Assembly: GCA_003344405.1 (NCBI GenBank)
Contig: NOWV01000112.1
Coordinates: 1-64,000 of the forward strand
Reading direction: 5' to 3'
Source: Trichoplax sp. H2
Lineage: Eukaryota > Placozoa > Uniplacotomia > Trichoplacea
Length of the DNA: 64,000 nt
How positions within the stretch are numbered: the first letter of the stretch is position 1; every line of letters begins with the position of its first letter. The translations under genes and the position numbers were made by a program. The notes under the pieces are model-generated. The model was not told the DNA's origin. It ran no database searches and saw only the letters and a program-made list of their open reading frames with translations. This document shows positions 59,700-64,000 of the stretch, one piece after another.

Positions 59700-62600
59700 T
59701 TATTCAATAAATGCGAAAATTTGATCAATCTCTGATAGTTCGCTATTACGCATTTTCTCTGTTTCGGATGAACTAGAAAGAACGAATGGATTATTTACAT
59801 TGGTCTTCACAATATCGCTATCATGATTCTGTGGTTTAAAATTTAGATTATCTCTGGGTATTTCCTTTTTAACTTGATTTATGCTCGCACCATCGGAATC
59901 AAACTGGCAGTAGCTTTGAGTATCCCACGGAAATTCTAAATGATAATCTTTCGTTCTTCCAGATTTACAATTTCTTTTTAAGTGTCTTAATATCTTACAA
60001 CGATAGGAATAATTTCTAATAAAAGCGACAGATGAGAAATTTCTGAAATGATGATGGAGGAGAAGATTTTTTGGACCTTGAAATATTGTCGTAAATGATT
60101 TCGCTTTTAGCATTTCATACAATAGTCTTGCCTCTTCCGGTGGAATTATCGTTGTGAAATCTTTACAGTTTTTTGGCGTTGTGTCCATATTATACTTTTT
60201 ATGGCTGTACCGCAACATCGTGATACGTTCATTTTCGCATTCTAACTGCTGTATTAAATGGGATGACTTACTCGCCATTGACATTAACTTGGCAGACAGC
60301 AGTGGTGTAGATTTCTTTTCGGTGGCTGAGGAATTTTCGTTTTGTGAAACTGGAGAATGTGAGCCCTCACCTTGCCTGGTAAATTGCCTCTTTGGAATAT
60401 TATCATCTAGTTTGTTAGAAGTGGATTTTCGGTTTCGATTATCATCAGTAAGATTTTTGTTGGAGTCCATCAAAGCTTTATCTGATTCGGTAGAGCACAA
60501 TCTTTCAATCTTTACAAAGTCAACTGGTTCTACAAGAAATATACAAAATATTAGACAGAGCCGTAATTAAAGATTACTTTTTTCATGCTAAAGAGCAGAA
60601 CGAAATAAAAAGACTGCCTATAGTCTTTATATGGAGTTTCATGGAACTATGACCATTTTCTTCAACGCCTTTAATTGCTGATACTACTGAAGAGTGCGTA
60701 CCTTCCGCCAGCATTATGGTACACTAGAAGGAGTCTTTGTGTATTTATAGCTACATTCACCTTCCGCATTTCATTTGCGGCAACTTTTTGTAAGCATGCT
60801 GCGAGTATTGTTGTGTACTCTTCACCACATAATAAAACACAGCTTATGCATAATTTACTCAGTAGCCGTTATATCATACTAAAACTGATAATAAATTTGC
60901 TTTTTATAATGCCATGAGTTATGCGCGTTTATTCAGTTCGTAAAAATTAGTGCGAGCAATAAGAGCGGCTTATACGCGTATCCTAACTGTTGCTATTTTG
61001 ACTTACAGTATATGCAGAACTCGTTGTGCTGTAAGGTGAATTTAGTTATTGCTAGCAATAAACATCTGTAGTTATCGAAATCTTCAAAAATTGACCTATT
61101 AGTTAAGATATACATCGAGCTACAGTACTTATTGTTTAAAAAATTCCATATCTTCCAAGGTTGATTTACATACCGCCCAAATCGATGTTATCCGTAGAGT
61201 TCTTTAATGTTTCATCCATAGCACTGCTATCTATCAAGTATTGTCCTGTGAAATTAATAATATGGATGTTACTATAAAATTAGCGTAGTTTCTGACTACG
61301 ACAATATGATCGTTGTTATACACGTATGCAAAATTAAAGCCGACTGTACAGCAATTTTCGTCAACAAGTTAATAAAATTTACCAGAACTAGCATCATTTT
61401 GGAGATACTGGCTCAAATCTGCTGGAAAATTGGCTACATCTAACACCTAAAGGCGATATGATAAGTGTTAGTTGTAAACAATCGTTCTCGATATTTTGAG
61501 GTAAAAATTTTAAACATTATTTTCCTGGTAGTTCTCGAGATTGTGCATAACCTTGTTTTGAGCTTTAACGGACATCCTTAGCCATTCATAGATTGTCTTG
61601 TAGGCTTGTATTGTGATATCGATTAGTTCTGTTAAACAGTTCCTGTAGATTGACAGTTACAAAAAAAGTGCTACGTTCTTTATAACTAGTTTTAATGTTT
61701 AACTGTTCAGTATATTTCAGTAGTAAGATCATTAGTCATTGGTAGAAATCTATTTTAACACAATATTTTGTTGTTGTAAGAATGCTAATTATGAATCTTG
61801 TGTATGTTATTACCTTAATCGGCTTACAATTGCTGCTGCTAATAGGTTAAATTGGATAAATAATCCCATAGATAATTGAGAGCAGATATGTCTTATTTTA
61901 GTTAAGGAACGAATGACAGTAGAAAACCCGAAAAATACATTGAAAAAAATTGTGATCAGATTGCTAATTTTTCCATAACGGATACATAAACGTTTGTATA
62001 ACCGCTTCTTGAATCTATAAGATGGAAAAAAGTCAACAACGAACATAATTATTTAGATAGTTCTAGTATGTTATACAATACTATGTATCTATTCGATATG
62101 AATACGCATATAAAGATATTGCATAAAGACATGGAATTATAATGAAGTAATGAAAATTTATAGCATCATGTATCAGGAAAATAAGCTATCATCTGACGTA
62201 TGTGTCTTCTGTAGTTAAGTAATATGGGCGTTGCACTAACCTTGGAGATTAGGTACACTGCGTTTTGCAATTGCTGTGCCGTTAATTGCATTAACGAGTA
62301 AGATGGAAATTCAACGGATAGATTCCAATCGGTAGATTTAGGTAATTCTCTTAAACTTTATCGAATGCAAGATTAAAATATAATGGGATAGCTTTAACAT
62401 TAATCTATGATGGTAAAAATTAAGCTCAATAATCATTAAGTACAATAACTATAGTATGAAGAGAAAACTAACCCATGTAGACGCGTACGTATATGCACTA
62501 TAAGTAACTTAGATTGATTTGATAGTACGCTTACGTTTTAAAAATCTTGATAATATCAATTTAATAAGTTACATCAATTATATCATCTATGCTACCGTAC

Positions 62601-63629
62601 GCTCAGTTATATTTAAGTCTATTTCAAAATTGACATTTGCAGCAGGATCCTTACCTAGTTATACAAGTTAAAAAGTTATTTAATGTCGATTTCATCCTTA
62701 GATTATATAATCGTTTCGTTAATCTTTCCACCTGTCAGAATGAGCGTTTTCATAAATACAGGAGAGATTTAGCTGGTATTTTTTCGTTGCATTCAGTATT
62801 TATAAATTATAATGCGTTTATAATGTAAAATCTATCGAATTTTTACTTACCTTTTTCAAATACTGATAATGCTTATCCCTTCTAAGTTGACTTTTATAAC
62901 GATAACAAATTTTAGAAAGTATCGCCATTTCTTGCCATACTAGTGTACTATCATATTGGTTAACAATGGTGTGGATTTTATTCCAGTCGTCTTCAACATT
63001 AATCTCTGCATGAATAGGAAGAAATTGCAGGAAAGTGAACACCGTTGGTTATAAAAGATTCTTTAACCAGTAGTAGAGTAATCTTTCAATTAATATTGCA
63101 TTGTTACATTTGGGGGAAATGTAAAATTTCCTTAATCATGCAAGGCTGAACTTGTGATCATGTCCCTGCTGGTTTCAACGGTCACTATTCTTTCATAATT
63201 AATTCTTACTCAAGAACCTGCAATTCATTGATGATTTCTACAAGTTACCATAGCTGTAATATCAAGATACAAACTGCAGAGAATGTAGGCTAAATAATTG
63301 TCACTGTTGTATTGATTTTGTAAGCAGCAGTCAAATGGAAGAGTTGGATTCAATCGCGATCATTAAAGGTATCGGTGGTCTACTACAGTTGCAATAGAGC
63401 TTGAATATTCAGTCGAATGTATAAACTATAGCTCAATTAAAAGGATACTACTCTAATTTTCTAGCAATTCTACTATGCTCATGAGAATACCGTCATGATC
63501 ACTTTGATCAGCTCAACATTGGTTGACTAGTAAAGGTATTAAAGGCTCCATCTTGTAAGACTGACCTGAGGACACCAGTAGCTTGTACTTTCCCATCACA
63601 AGATTTTGCCATTGAATGGAGTCCATCAT
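59700..63629 (-). CDS. NEPRO: NEPRO-like nucleolar protein
   Basis: Nine minus-strand exons: 63629-63566, 63005-62851, 62731-62655, 62349-62241, 62007-61814, 61642-61552, 61446-61383, 61245-61174, 60529-59700. Phases agree; 1,656 nt, 551 residues (human 567). The conserved N-terminal domain aligns along its length: LVWQEMAILSKICYRYKSQL against human EMSILHSLLYSWKNQF, VERLTKRLYNLRM against VEQCLKRLKNM, LLAAAIVSRLR against LVMVGLVSRLW, and NFPADLSQYLQ against TFPSDITEFLG. The last exon is long, polar and basic, ending EIDQIFAFIE as human ends DIDDIFALMGV. Human NEPRO is a nucleolar protein tied to RNase P/MRP-related rRNA maturation and neural-progenitor maintenance. Uncertain points: exon 1 (short, similarity weak), and the exon 5 start. 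The more obvious TATAG acceptor (exon at 62014) breaks phase, so I used the AG seven bases later. Confidence 0.85.
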
Positions 63630-64000
63630 CGTGGAAAAACAGGCGATCAGTTTATTATGTAACCTTAGAGCAGCCGATGTGCATTAGTCTATTAATGCTG
63701 GAAAATAAGAGATATTGAAGCTGGTCTCCTGAAAGTTGCAGCTTGCTTGTGCAATTAGCTTCCTTCTCCAGGCATGGCTGATCGATTTGTTGTGCTTACG
63801 CCTAGTATGTATGTAATATAGTGTACCATACCATTCAAATGTATACAGGCAATTATATAAAATATACAGGTAAAGACTGCTGTTGCTCCATTTATATAAT
63901 GATATACTGTACAGTATTAGACACTATATTATGTACAGTACTAATACACTTTGAATCCAATGGCCGGCCCATGGAATGGAGGCTGTTAATCAACTAATGG
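63630..64000. other. NEPRO upstream flank
   Basis: Presumed promoter side of NEPRO at the right edge. It contains TACTGTACAGTA palindromes (63906-63917, with more GTACAGTA near 63935). No gene seen. Confidence 0.4.

Overview
The window looks like metazoan nuclear DNA, most probably placozoan (Trichoplax/Hoilungia-like). It is AT-rich. Its genes are clear animal orthologues cut into many small exons by short GT-AG introns, and there are no operons. The species call is inference: it rests on the animal-only gene set, the close but non-vertebrate protein similarity and the compact intron-dense layout. No alignment could be run, so exon joins were made by hand from splice consensus, phase bookkeeping and remembered protein families.

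Layout. (1) 431-2078, +: the 3' part of purine nucleoside phosphorylase; the 5' exons lie off the left edge. (2) 3651-3769, -: a 5S rRNA gene ending in a T-run terminator. (3) 4200-16332, +: a 36-exon EML5/EML6-type microtubule-associated protein; all exon phases join and give 1,976 codons. (4) 18412-20598, -: a small two-exon RIIa/DPY30-like dimerisation-domain protein. (5) 20.6-27.6 kb: no recognisable gene, with locally duplicated repeats. (6) 27675-32205, +: glucosamine-6-phosphate N-acetyltransferase, with a 12-base first exon and a 3.5-kb repeat-filled first intron. (7) 32.2-36.4 kb: repeats only. (8) 36466-40152, +: a CNRIP1-like gene whose single intron is mostly diverged tandem repeats, followed by a possible fragment of a second copy. 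(9) 42943-44330, -: the last exon of a kelch-repeat type I membrane protein. (10) 44.4-49.6 kb: tandem repeats, a 20-N assembly gap flanked by a ~780-bp near-identical duplication, and a 53-bp minisatellite. (11) 49682-53545, +: ZFYVE21, seven exons. (12) 53.5-57.3 kb: gene-poor, with a possible secreted-peptide first exon. (13) 57309-59111, +: an intronless amidohydrolase. (14) 59700-63629, -: a nine-exon NEPRO-like nucleolar protein.

The genes are unrelated housekeeping and cell-biology genes: purine salvage, UDP-GlcNAc synthesis, microtubules/cilia, endosome and adhesion, ribosome biogenesis. I see no cluster acting as one system. The most unusual features are the intronless amidohydrolase, the many local tandem duplications that fill introns and spacers, the minisatellite that is open in all three frames of one strand, and the small genes that frame-by-frame reading misses (RIIa protein, GNA1, ZFYVE21, NEPRO, 5S).
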